Virus record (IMG/VR): IMGVR_UViG_3300011114_000074
Span: 1 to 33,965 of that record
Reading direction: 5' to 3' (one strand)
DNA length: 33,965 nucleotides
Source of the DNA: a virus
In this document: piece by piece, positions 19,585 to 26,039 of the stretch
How positions within the stretch are numbered: position 1 is the stretch's first letter
Layout of the letters: each line of letters begins with the position of its first letter
The notes under the pieces: generated by a model
Databases searched by the model: none
What the model was told of the DNA's origin: nothing
The model's input: only the letters and a program-made list of their open reading frames with translations
Position numbers and translations under genes: made by a program

Positions 19585-20148
19585 ATGAAACAAATTGCAA
19601 CCGCACTTGTCAAGGCACAAAAGGCTTTTGGCCCAGCCCTGAAGTCCAGCACCAACCCGCACTTCAGATCGCGTTACGCAGACCTTTCTGCCTGCGTAGA
19701 AGCTGTCATCACAGGCTTGAACGACAACGGGATAGCACTGATCCAAAAATGCTATGACTGCACAGACGGCGTGATGGTGGAAACAGTCTTTGTCCACGAA
19801 AGTGGCGAAACGTTGGAATGCGGCATCCTCCACGTTCCCGCCGCCAAACATGATCCACAGGGATACGGGTCAGCCTTGACCTACGCTCGTAGGTATTCGC
19901 TGATGGCAGCAGCTGGGATTGCGCCTGAAGATGACGATGGCAACAGCGCCAGCCGCCGCACCGAAATCAAGTCCACGGTCAATGAAAACCAAATAATCGA
20001 CCTGATGGCGGCAATGGACGAAACCACCACGCTAGAAGATTTGCAAAAGACTTACAAGGCAGCGTATGCCGCAACCAATGGTGACCCAACTTGGCAAAAG
20101 AAAGTCATTGCACATAAAGATGCCAAAAAATCAAAAGTGGGGGGATAA
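19585..20148 (+). CDS. erf: ERF-family single-strand annealing protein
   Basis: A 187-aa protein of the ERF superfamily (P22 Erf and relatives). The N-terminus, ALVKAQKAFGPALKSSTNPH and FRSRYADLSACVEAV, and the core GYGSALTYARRYSLMAAAGI with EDDDGN are the family's hallmarks. The C-terminal third is a variable helical tail. It anneals complementary single strands and, with the exonuclease two genes downstream, forms a Red-like recombination pair that can circularise or repair phage DNA. AAGGAGAACCC precedes the ATG. Confidence 0.93.
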   Translation: MKQIATALVKAQKAFGPALKSSTNPHFRSRYADLSACVEAVITGLNDNGIALIQKCYDCTDGVMVETVFVHESGETLECGILHVPAAKHDPQGYGSALTYARRYSLMAAAGIAPEDDDGNSASRRTEIKSTVNENQIIDLMAAMDETTTLEDLQKTYKAAYAATNGDPTWQKKVIAHKDAKKSKVGG

Positions 20149-20370
20149 ATGAAACCTGAAATTTCTCTTGACACACTGGTCATGGCAAAACGCGCTTTAG
20201 AGGAACTATCGCAGTCGCACATGGAACTGGCAATGAAAGATTTAGAAGAATTTCATCGCACTTCCGATATGCGTAAACGTGCCTACAAAGCCGCAAGCCA
20301 AATTGACATGGCTATTTATTTTCTTTTAAATCAAACAAAACTGGAGATTACAAATGGAACAACGATCTGA
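20149..20370 (+). CDS. Hypothetical helical protein between annealase and exonuclease, 73 aa
   Basis: A 73-aa protein starting immediately after the erf stop (TAA ATG), with GGGGGA upstream as its ribosome-binding site. It is all-helical and charged (LDTLVMAKRALEELSQSHME, then KDLEEFHRTSDMRKRAYKAA). No family is recognised. It overlaps the exonuclease gene by 17 bases. Its place between the two recombination genes suggests an accessory role. Confidence 0.78.
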   Translation: MKPEISLDTLVMAKRALEELSQSHMELAMKDLEEFHRTSDMRKRAYKAASQIDMAIYFLLNQTKLEITNGTTI

Positions 20371-20965
20371 AGAATGGTTTGCCGCTAGGTGTGGCAAGGT
20401 CACCGCTAGCCGTGTGGCAGACATTATCGCCAAGACCAAAACAGGTTACAGCACCAGCCGCGAGAACTACCTTGCCCAACTGGTCTGTGAGCGCATGACG
20501 GGCAAACCCGCAGAGTCATACAGCAATGCGGCAATGGCTTGGGGTACTGAGCAAGAACCTTTTGCCCGTGCCGCCTATGAGTCTGCCAAAGACGTTTTAG
20601 TTGAAGAAGTGGGGTTTGTACCGCACCCATCATTTTCAGAGGCTGGCGCGTCCCCTGATGGCCTTGTGGGGGAATTTGGGCTGGTGGAAATCAAATGCCC
20701 CAACACCGCAACCCACATTCAAACATTGCTTGAACAGAAAGTGCCTGAAAAGTACAACACGCAAATGCAATGGCAAATGGCTTGCACTCAGCGCCATTGG
20801 TGTGACTATGTAAGTTTTGATCCACGCATGGCAGAGGGCTTGCAGCTGTTCATCAAACGGGTTGAATTTGACCCTGTTTATGTTGGCAAACTTGACAAAG
20901 AAATCATCAATTTTTTGCTTGACTTAGAAGACAAAATTACCCAACTTAACAAACTGAAAGACTGA
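20354..20965 (+). CDS. YqaJ/lambda-exonuclease-type recombination nuclease
   Basis: A 203-aa protein of the YqaJ viral recombinase family. The N-terminal RSEEWFAARCGKVTASRVAD is diagnostic, as is AAMAWGTEQEPFARAAYE. The PD-(D/E)xK active site is Asp102 (GASPDGLVG), Glu112 and Lys114 (LVEIKCP), followed by Gln137/Gln141 (YNTQMQWQMACT). It should degrade one strand of double-stranded DNA ends 5'-3' and hand the product to the ERF annealase. CTGGAGATTACAA before the ATG provides the SD. Confidence 0.94.
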   Translation: MEQRSEEWFAARCGKVTASRVADIIAKTKTGYSTSRENYLAQLVCERMTGKPAESYSNAAMAWGTEQEPFARAAYESAKDVLVEEVGFVPHPSFSEAGASPDGLVGEFGLVEIKCPNTATHIQTLLEQKVPEKYNTQMQWQMACTQRHWCDYVSFDPRMAEGLQLFIKRVEFDPVYVGKLDKEIINFLLDLEDKITQLNKLKD

Positions 20966-20966
20966 C

Positions 20967-21221
20967 ATGAAAAAATTTAAAAACATTGTTGTGATCACTG
21001 GCACATACAAAACCCGCGAGGGGCAAGAGAAAAAACGTTACCAAACCATTGGATCAGTTTTTTTAGATGACAACGAAAACCTAAAAATCAAACTTGATTC
21101 ACTTCCCCTAAGTGATGGTGGCTGGAATGGCTGGGCTAATTGCTACGACTTAGAAGAAAAAGAAGCGCCCAAAGCCCCCCAAAGCGGGTTTGACGATATG
21201 CGTGATGACATACCCTTTTAA
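20967..21221 (+). CDS. SSB-like single-stranded-DNA-binding protein
   Basis: An 84-aa protein. The first 65 residues are strand-rich (NIVVITGTYKTREGQEKKRY, TIGSVFLDDNENLKIKLDSL and GWNGWANCYDLE), compatible with an OB-fold. The acidic end MRDDIPF closely matches the SSB C-terminal tip (DDIPF) that recruits DNA repair proteins. It is shorter than bacterial SSB (about 175 aa) but its position right after the exonuclease gene fits. There is no strong SD, and translation probably depends on the upstream gene. Confidence 0.78.
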   Translation: MKKFKNIVVITGTYKTREGQEKKRYQTIGSVFLDDNENLKIKLDSLPLSDGGWNGWANCYDLEEKEAPKAPQSGFDDMRDDIPF

Positions 21222-21230
21222 GGAATAGCC

Positions 21231-21530
21231 ATGCGGCATCCAAGAAACAGAAAAACAGACCCTTTGACCAGCTGGCAGGCGGCGGGGTCTGCAAAAGACC
21301 TTGCCAAACGCCACGCCCAAATGATTGTGGATTGTTTAGCCAAAGGTGGCGCATTGGGTAAAGATGGCATAGCCGCCATAACGGGGCTTGAATCCATGCA
21401 AGTTGCTAGACGGCTGCACGAACTAGAACGTGAGGGCGAAATCTGCTTGACGGGTAATGTTGTCAAGTCTTATTCAGGGCGCATGGAACGCGAATGGAAA
21501 ATTAGCCCATTTCAAAGGGAATTAATATGA
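21231..21530 (+). CDS. Winged-helix DNA-binding protein, 99 aa
   Basis: A 99-aa protein: RKTDPLTSWQAAGSAKDLAK, then HAQMIVDCLAKGGALGKDGI and AAITGLESMQVARRLHELER, then EGEICLTG. The central part (about 30-75) forms the three helices of a winged-helix domain, with LESMQVARRLHELE as the recognition helix. The TDPLTSWQAA opening is often seen in such phage proteins. AAGGAATAGCC is the SD. The target is unknown. Confidence 0.8.
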   Translation: MRHPRNRKTDPLTSWQAAGSAKDLAKRHAQMIVDCLAKGGALGKDGIAAITGLESMQVARRLHELEREGEICLTGNVVKSYSGRMEREWKISPFQRELI

Positions 21531-21796
21531 ATAGGCAATGCGACACGGGGGGCATCTGCCCACATACGCCACAATGCGCCAGCTTCTGCCAATTTACGGA
21601 TGCTATTCTTGACACGGGGGAGACAACCATTCGCAAGATCGCCCCGTATCCGGCGATACCCGCCAACATCGACCCAGTGCCGGACACATGGCACACAGTG
21701 GGGCGGCTGATGATCGGCGCTGTAATGGCAGTGCTGATGGTGTTCTTTGCTATGGCGTTTTTTACCGGCCTTTGGATTTGGAGTTTACTGATATGA
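21527..21796 (+). CDS. Small cysteine-containing membrane protein, 89 aa
   Basis: An 89-aa protein. The N-terminal 30 residues contain four Cys (QCDTGGICPHTPQCASFCQF), which could bind a metal. The C-terminus (residues about 62-88) is a transmembrane helix ending in FFTGLWIWSLLI. That ending recurs exactly in the 31-aa gene at 22065. ATGA overlaps join it to the genes on both sides, and AAGGGA is its SD. The function is unknown. Confidence 0.72.
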   Translation: MNRQCDTGGICPHTPQCASFCQFTDAILDTGETTIRKIAPYPAIPANIDPVPDTWHTVGRLMIGAVMAVLMVFFAMAFFTGLWIWSLLI

Positions 21797-22068
21797 CCAA
21801 CGAAGACATCATCCGCATGGCGCGTGAGGCTGGTGACGATTGGGAGCACACTCTTAAAGAAGACCGTAAATTCCTTGAGCGCTTTGCCGCCCTTGTCGCA
21901 GCAGCAGAGCGTGAAGAAATCTACGCTGAGTGGCACTCATGTGTAATGTCCGACCTTGAAAACGGCGTGAAATGGCTGAATGAAAAGGCTTCTGCTGATT
22001 GGCATAAAAATTATCCAGCGCAGAGCAAGATGTTTCCAAAATGGATTGAGGCAAGGGGACAAGCATGA
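21793..22068 (+). CDS. Conserved phage filler protein, 91 aa
   Basis: The ATG at 21793 overlaps the preceding stop (ATGA). The protein begins MTNEDIIRMAREAGDDWEHT and has LERFAALVAAAEREEIYAEW, a helical pattern very common in small early-region phage proteins of related hosts. A Trp-rich second half (WLNEKASADWHKNYP) follows. No function is known for the family. The end overlaps the next ORF by four bases. Confidence 0.75.
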   Translation: MTNEDIIRMAREAGDDWEHTLKEDRKFLERFAALVAAAEREEIYAEWHSCVMSDLENGVKWLNEKASADWHKNYPAQSKMFPKWIEARGQA

Positions 22069-22160
22069 CTAAACACGAAGCACTGAAGCTGGTGGCGCTG
22101 GTGGTGATAGCGGCCCTGATGTTCTTTACGGGGCTTTGGATTTGGAGTCTGCTGATATGA
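22065..22160 (+). CDS. Very small membrane protein, 31 aa
   Basis: An ATGA overlap provides the start at 22065; the product is MTKHEALKLVALVVIAAL followed by MFFTGLWIWSLLI, a single membrane helix. Its first nine residues match the start of the 142-aa protein at 22420 (MTKDEALKL), and its last twelve match the end of the 89-aa protein (FFTGLWIWSLLI). The DNA around both joins is similar as well. It looks like a recombinant between two neighbouring genes, and its packing suggests it is translated. Confidence 0.6.
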   Translation: MTKHEALKLVALVVIAALMFFTGLWIWSLLI

Positions 22161-22423
22161 AAAAAAGCTACATCACAGGAAGAAACCACGACTTCTACGA
22201 TAAGGGCAAGGCGATGTTTTACCGGATACAGGTGTTGCCTGAGCACCAAGCCATTACCCAAGCCATTCCTCAGATTCCTCAAGAGCATTCCTCAAACCGA
22301 CAATGGGTCGGCCTGACCGAGTGGGAGCGCGAGGCTATTGCGCTTGAGTGCGGGGCCATGTCTGCCGACTGGCTGGTGTTTATGGAGGCTGTGGAAAAGG
22401 CTTTGAAGGAGAAGAACACATGA
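22157..22423 (+). CDS. Conserved small early protein, 88 aa
   Basis: The ATG at 22157 overlaps the preceding stop (ATGA). The protein begins MKKSYITGRNHDFYDKGKAM and continues FYRIQVLPEHQ, then WVGLTEWEREAIALECGAMS. The ITGRNHDFYDKGKAM opening is a recurrent pattern in phage accessory regions, without known role. It overlaps the next gene by four bases. Confidence 0.72.
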   Translation: MKKSYITGRNHDFYDKGKAMFYRIQVLPEHQAITQAIPQIPQEHSSNRQWVGLTEWEREAIALECGAMSADWLVFMEAVEKALKEKNT

Positions 22424-22848
22424 CTAAAGACGAAGCACTGAAGCTGGCGCTGGAATATTTGAAGCTGCAAAAAATGTACAGCCCCGCAATGGGCTTTGGC
22501 AATACTACGATTGATGATGCCATCACCGCCATCAAAGAAGCCTTGGCACAGCCAGAGCAGGAGCCTACCCGCGAGGAAGTCAATGCTGAAGCAGCGCGTG
22601 ATGTGAATGACACAAACGCAAAACTGGCGTCACATTACTTTGACCTGCTAAAAGTGGTTGAACGGTATGAAGCGCATGGCGTAACTTGTCAGACATTCCG
22701 ACACTTTGTCACTGAGCCTTGCGCTGAATGTAACTGTGTAGCACCCCTGCCAGTGCAGGAGCGCAACTTCTGCCCCCGCTGCGGCAAGCGCACTGCTGAC
22801 CTGACCACAATTCACACATGCACACCACCAATTGCAACCAACCTCTAG
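22420..22848 (+). CDS. Small protein with zinc-ribbon C-terminus, 142 aa
   Basis: The ATG at 22420 overlaps the previous stop (ATGA). The N-terminal half is MTKDEALKLALEYLKLQKMY, then TIDDAITAIKEALAQPEQEP, a pattern common in phages of related bacteria. The C-terminal half has Cys101, Cys104 and Cys106 (CAECNC) and Cys118 and Cys121 (FCPRCGKR), enough for a zinc ribbon, with a further Cys134. It may bind nucleic acid. It is near the end of the rightward operon. Confidence 0.72.
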   Translation: MTKDEALKLALEYLKLQKMYSPAMGFGNTTIDDAITAIKEALAQPEQEPTREEVNAEAARDVNDTNAKLASHYFDLLKVVERYEAHGVTCQTFRHFVTEPCAECNCVAPLPVQERNFCPRCGKRTADLTTIHTCTPPIATNL

Positions 22849-22934
22849 GGTTTTTACGGATTACCGAGTGGGTTGGTAAGTTCGCCAAACGCAGGCGGCA
22901 AATGCGTGACTGCTGGAGAGACAGCACCCACTAA
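22818..22934 (+). CDS. Small basic protein, 38 aa, last of the rightward operon
   Basis: The ATG at 22818 lies inside the 3' end of the previous gene (other frame). The product MHTTNCNQPLGFLRITEWVG continues with KFAKRRRQMRDCWRDSTH, basic with two Cys. It fills the gap before the convergent endolysin gene (stop 22934, facing stop at 22940). Small NCNQ-containing basic proteins occur at similar places in other phages, but the evidence here is limited to position and composition. Confidence 0.45.
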   Translation: MHTTNCNQPLGFLRITEWVGKFAKRRRQMRDCWRDSTH

Positions 22935-22939
22935 AGGCG

Positions 22940-23350
22940 CTACGCAAATGGCCTAGTTCCTGATTTGTCAATCACCAGCGCCTGCCTGCGCGGTGTGTCG
23001 CTGATGCTAATGTGCGTCCATGCGTCAAATTCACGGATGATCTGATCATAAGGTAGGCCAGCCGCAATGATTGCCCTCACCACTGCGTCAGGGGTCATGC
23101 TAGGCACTTTAAAATCAGCGGCGCAGCCCGTTCGGTGCTGGCTGGTGTCTTTGCTGCCTACAGAGTCGTTGACTTGCTTTGACCGGAAAGCGCTGTTAAT
23201 CATGATTGGCTTTCCGTCTAACGCTTCTTTGACTTGTTCTAAAAACTCAGCCAGCTTTTGCAAGTTGGCAGTTTCTGTTTCGTTTGGCGTGTTGTCAAAC
23301 TGGCGGTGGCTGGTGGCGGTCAGTTCCGCAAGCGTAAAATGTTCTGTCAT
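22940..23350 (-). CDS. Endolysin: M15-type zinc D,D-/L,D-peptidase
   Basis: A 136-aa protein of the peptidase M15 family (VanY/M15_3-like). The zinc ligands are His72 and Asp79 (QHRTGCAADF) and His113 (AWTHIS), with Glu107 nearby (IIREFDAW) as the catalytic acid/base candidate. Arg56 (SAFRS) is also conserved. FTLAELTATSHRQFDNTP is the usual start. It cleaves peptidoglycan peptides at the end of infection. No signal peptide is seen, so release needs the holin encoded directly upstream, with which it overlaps by four bases (ATGA). Confidence 0.93.
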   Translation of the reverse strand: MTEHFTLAELTATSHRQFDNTPNETETANLQKLAEFLEQVKEALDGKPIMINSAFRSKQVNDSVGSKDTSQHRTGCAADFKVPSMTPDAVVRAIIAAGLPYDQIIREFDAWTHISISDTPRRQALVIDKSGTRPFA

Positions 23351-23844
23351 TTGATTGCAGGCGCTTTAGAAAGTAGATCGGTTTTGGCTTGTGAACCAGC
23401 TGATGAGCCGAAATAGTAAGCAATGATTCCTGTCCAAGCGGTGGACAAGCTGCCAAGCATCATTAAAATTGTTGGGTTGTTTCCGTCTACTTTTCCAAGC
23501 ATCATCATAATTAGAATGCTAAAAAAGCCAACAGTGATGATTGCAGCCAGCGCAGGCGGCACGATTGATCTTGTCGCAGCCTGCATGTCACGCGCAGACT
23601 TTCGATCTTCTACAGACAGCTTTTCAAAGTTAAGGCCAAGTTCCTGCGCCTGCTTTTGCAGTTCAATCTCTGCAATCTTGACCTGAGCAATTTGCTCTGC
23701 TGTCAGTTTGTTGTTGGAGATCAAGTCGCCCACCTTGTCGGGGTCAACACCGATAGCTTTAGAGATGGCAGAGACAGCCATGCCAGCTAGTGGGCCACCC
23801 ATTGCAGTGGCAATTGTGGGCGCAATTTGTTTTAGCCAATCCAT
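23347..23844 (-). CDS. Holin, 3-TM superfamily (GTA-type)
   Basis: A 165-aa protein matching the 3TM/GTA holin family. Residues 35-90 are an amphipathic helical region (KLTAEQIAQVKIAEIELQKQ) ending in DRKSARDMQAATRSIVPPAL. Membrane helices follow at about 96-116 (LAAIITVGFFSILIMMML) and 125-146, with the family signature LGSLSTAWTGIIAYYFGSSA and GSQAKTDLL. The N-terminal hydrophobic stretch (residues 8-30) may be a third helix. It permeabilises the inner membrane and times lysis. It overlaps the endolysin gene by four bases and shares one base with the gene upstream. Confidence 0.88.
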   Translation of the reverse strand: MDWLKQIAPTIATAMGGPLAGMAVSAISKAIGVDPDKVGDLISNNKLTAEQIAQVKIAEIELQKQAQELGLNFEKLSVEDRKSARDMQAATRSIVPPALAAIITVGFFSILIMMMLGKVDGNNPTILMMLGSLSTAWTGIIAYYFGSSAGSQAKTDLLSKAPAIK

Positions 23845-24452
23845 TACTGTTTACTCCTTGAAAGCATTGTTGCTGCAATTTGTAGCATGGCACGGGTGCT
23901 GTCCATGTCTTCTGGTTCTGCCGCCCATCCGACTGTAATTTGTCCAACAAATCTGCCGGGTTCAGGTGGCACGGAAATGCGGCATGTGTAGGCAACACCT
24001 TTGGAAATATACCAAAGCCCCATTTCACTTTGTGCTGAACGATATTCTCCGCATGGAATTTCGTTTGCCATCAGCTTGACTACATCGGCATTGTTGGCTG
24101 CGTTCTGGGTGAACAGGCCAACGTCTAGCCCGTCATTTGTTTTGTCTCTGCCATTCTTTCCGTAAGCCCTATACAGCACCCTTGTGCCAAACATGCTGTT
24201 GACCTTGAAGACCGCCACCACCAACGCACCTGACTGCTTGAACAGGTGGGCAGCAGCGTCCTCGACCCGATCTTCTGCAATGGACGGAATCTTTTTGGAT
24301 TCCTTGTAAGCACCAATTAGAAGTTCTTGGTTTGTATATACAAAATAGCCTGCAAATGTTAAGACCGCCATTAACACCATTGCGAACAACCGAAACGGGC
24401 TGCTGACATACGCCAGCACCTTGTCAACTAGGCTCAGTTGTTCGGCGCTCAC
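23844..24452 (-). CDS. Membrane-anchored protein of the lysis block, 202 aa
   Basis: A 202-aa protein with one membrane helix at about residues 20-40 (FRLFAMVLMAVLTFAGYFVY). A soluble domain follows that begins LIGAYKESKKIPSIAEDRVE, then FKQSGALVVAVFKVNSMFGT, and it contains Cys134 and Cys157. The soluble part, with MANEIPCGEYRSAQSEMGLW, looks like a sensor-type alpha/beta domain, but I cannot name it. Encoded just before the holin and just after another TM protein, it may tune lysis timing or exclude superinfection. Overlaps its upstream neighbour by four bases (ATGA). Confidence 0.7.
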   Translation of the reverse strand: MSAEQLSLVDKVLAYVSSPFRLFAMVLMAVLTFAGYFVYTNQELLIGAYKESKKIPSIAEDRVEDAAAHLFKQSGALVVAVFKVNSMFGTRVLYRAYGKNGRDKTNDGLDVGLFTQNAANNADVVKLMANEIPCGEYRSAQSEMGLWYISKGVAYTCRISVPPEPGRFVGQITVGWAAEPEDMDSTRAMLQIAATMLSRSKQ

Positions 24453-24919
24453 CCACGCTGCTCCATGATGCCAAAGCTGAAATAAAGGATAGCGCCAAGC
24501 AAGCTAAAAAAGACAAGCGCCATCAGCGCAAGTTCAATTGCTTCATCCATCTCTCGCTTGCGCTGCGCCGCCGCTTCTCGTTCCCGTCTAGCGTCATGGG
24601 CAGATTCCACATCCATTGCCGCCGCCCTAGACTTGATCTTGTTCCACACATCAATCTTTCCGCTTTGCATAAACAAGAGCTGTAGCTCATCCTCAAACCG
24701 CTTGGCCTGATCCAGCGCCATCTCGATTTGGATAGCAGTCCCCATCGAGGACTTGGACTTCTTGGCCTGAACAACAGCTTTAGTAGCCGTGGACTTGGCA
24801 TCGAAGTACTTGCCCAAAACGGGGCCGAGCGAGGACACATCGTCAACAGTTTTGCTGACTTTTTTGATGAGAGCAACAGCTGCCTGTATGCCTGCTAGGG
24901 CTGTAAGTGGATCAATAAT
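24449..24919 (-). CDS. Membrane protein of the lysis block with probable ATT start, 156 aa
   Basis: Taking ATT at 24919 as start gives 156 aa beginning with M-IDPLTALAGIQAAVALI then KKVSKTVDDVSSLGPVLGKY. The frame upstream of the GTG at 24838 is open and reads like a normal N-terminus. GGAGAAG lies 7 bases before the ATT, and there is no other in-frame ATG, GTG or TTG. The rest is a charged helical region (residues about 55-128: DAKRFEDELQ-like helices and HDARREREAAAQRKREMDEA) and a C-terminal membrane helix (about 132-151). The fallback start is the GTG at 24838 (129 aa). Function is unknown; the layout resembles spanin or holin accessories. Confidence 0.7.
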   Translation of the reverse strand: MIDPLTALAGIQAAVALIKKVSKTVDDVSSLGPVLGKYFDAKSTATKAVVQAKKSKSSMGTAIQIEMALDQAKRFEDELQLLFMQSGKIDVWNKIKSRAAAMDVESAHDARREREAAAQRKREMDEAIELALMALVFFSLLGAILYFSFGIMEQRG

Positions 24920-25037
24920 TTTTCTTCTCCCGCCACTGCAAGCACCAGACCAGCAGACGGTCAGGTGTCCAAGTCCATTTTATGCACTCAAAGACAGGCG
25001 ATTGCGCCGCTGGCGGGGGTGGTGGCAGCGCTTCCAC
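24912..25037 (-). CDS. Small proline-rich protein with GTG start, 41 aa
   Basis: A GTG at 25037, with GGAAG 7 bases upstream, opens a 41-aa frame: EALPPPPPAAQSPVFECIKW, then TWTPDRLLVWCLQWREKKNY. The stop overlaps the next gene's probable ATT start by 8 bases. The PPPPPA segment followed by Cys/Trp-rich strands occurs in small proteins of phage lysis regions; with no signal peptide or lipobox visible, a spanin (Rz1-like) role is only a possibility. Confidence 0.62.
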   Translation of the reverse strand: MEALPPPPPAAQSPVFECIKWTWTPDRLLVWCLQWREKKNY

Positions 25038-25038
25038 A

Positions 25039-25239
25039 TCAGTGCTTCCAATTGTTCAGGAGGTAACCAACCACAGCAGACATGCCTGAAACAAACGTCA
25101 TGCCAAACCAAAAGCCACCGCGCCCCTTGTTTGCCAAGGCAACCAGTTCTTCAAGTTGGCGTTCAACCTTGTCCATTTTTTTGTCCATGTCCTGAACTTT
25201 TTGCCAAAGCACACCGTATTTGACTAGATCAACTTCCAT
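25039..25239 (-). CDS. XhlA-like coiled-coil membrane protein, 66 aa
   Basis: A 66-aa protein: a charged coiled-coil segment (residues about 12-37, WQKVQDMDKKMDKVERQLEE) followed by a C-terminal membrane helix (about 45-62, FGMTFVSGMSAVVGYLL). This is the layout of haemolysin XhlA, a lysis accessory in other phages. It is the first gene of the lysis block after the collar-domain fibre, from which it is separated by 2 bases. Confidence 0.72.
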   Translation of the reverse strand: MEVDLVKYGVLWQKVQDMDKKMDKVERQLEELVALANKGRGGFWFGMTFVSGMSAVVGYLLNNWKH

Positions 25240-25241
25240 GA

Positions 25242-26030
25242 TTAGCTTTTCATGATATACGCCAGCGCGTAATAAGGTGGCAAGTTTGCGTTTGTGCCAG
25301 ACACACCAGCAGTAGTTGTTGTGCCGCTAACGGTGTGGGTATGGGTTGGGATGGTAAGTGTTGCTGTATTTTGGCTTCCAGTACCGGCTGCACCTTGAGG
25401 ACGATTTGACAAACTACCAGATGTAGCAAAAACCCCAGTAGCGCCATTAAATATACCAAAGTCGCTACCAAAGCCGCCAGTAACAGTACCAGTTGCAGAA
25501 CCAGCCGATCCGGTTGTAGAACTGTATGTGTGATCGTGGGAAACAACGATTGAATTAGCAGTGCCGCCACTTGCACCAACCGCATAGGTTGAACCAGCCG
25601 CAACTATAAATTTATCGCGCAAATCAGGTGTGCCATTTGCGCCATCGCACAAATACCAGCCTGTTGGAACGCTGCCAATCGACCCGTACCAAAGCGTAAT
25701 CACCCCTAGTGGGATGGTAGTGCCAACCGCAGTTTGAACGCCCACAATGCCGTAAATATTGTCATAAGTGCCAATGGTGCTGCCTGCGGAATTTTTTAAC
25801 ACAAACTTATAGTTCACGCCATAAGTTAGCCAAACTTCACTAGCCAAACGTCCAGATGCGTCCAGCACAATTGGATTGGCATTAGCAACAGTGGCGTTGA
25901 TGTCTGTATAGGTTGCCAGCGGGGTGGTTGATCCAGCTTGGTAGGTATACAACAACCCACCATTTAAAGGAATTCCAGTGTTGTCAAAGAATTGCTGGGC
26001 GTTGCCAATCGGCGAAAGATTTACTGCCAT
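25242..26030 (-). CDS. Tail fibre/tailspike-type protein with collar domain
   Basis: A 262-aa protein. Residues 1-100 (GNAQQFFDNTGIPLNGGLLY, TYQAGSTTPLATYTD, PIVLDASGRLASEVWL, YKFVLKNSAGSTIG) are the head-binding type of beta domain that begins many podovirus tailspikes and fibres. GVITLWYGSIGSVPTGWYLC followed by DGANGTPDLRDKFIVAAG is the phage tail-collar domain. The C-terminus, IPTHTHTVSG and NLPPYYALAYIMKS, is the usual end of such proteins. With only 262 aa it lacks a depolymerase. It is in the P22 gp9 position, after the ejection proteins. Confidence 0.85.
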   Translation of the reverse strand: MAVNLSPIGNAQQFFDNTGIPLNGGLLYTYQAGSTTPLATYTDINATVANANPIVLDASGRLASEVWLTYGVNYKFVLKNSAGSTIGTYDNIYGIVGVQTAVGTTIPLGVITLWYGSIGSVPTGWYLCDGANGTPDLRDKFIVAAGSTYAVGASGGTANSIVVSHDHTYSSTTGSAGSATGTVTGGFGSDFGIFNGATGVFATSGSLSNRPQGAAGTGSQNTATLTIPTHTHTVSGTTTTAGVSGTNANLPPYYALAYIMKS

Positions 26031-26039
26031 GATGCTTCC

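Noticed and set aside
22848-22940. Bidirectional terminator between the convergent operons
   Set aside because: I found no stem followed by a T run; the gap is mostly filled by a 38-aa ORF.
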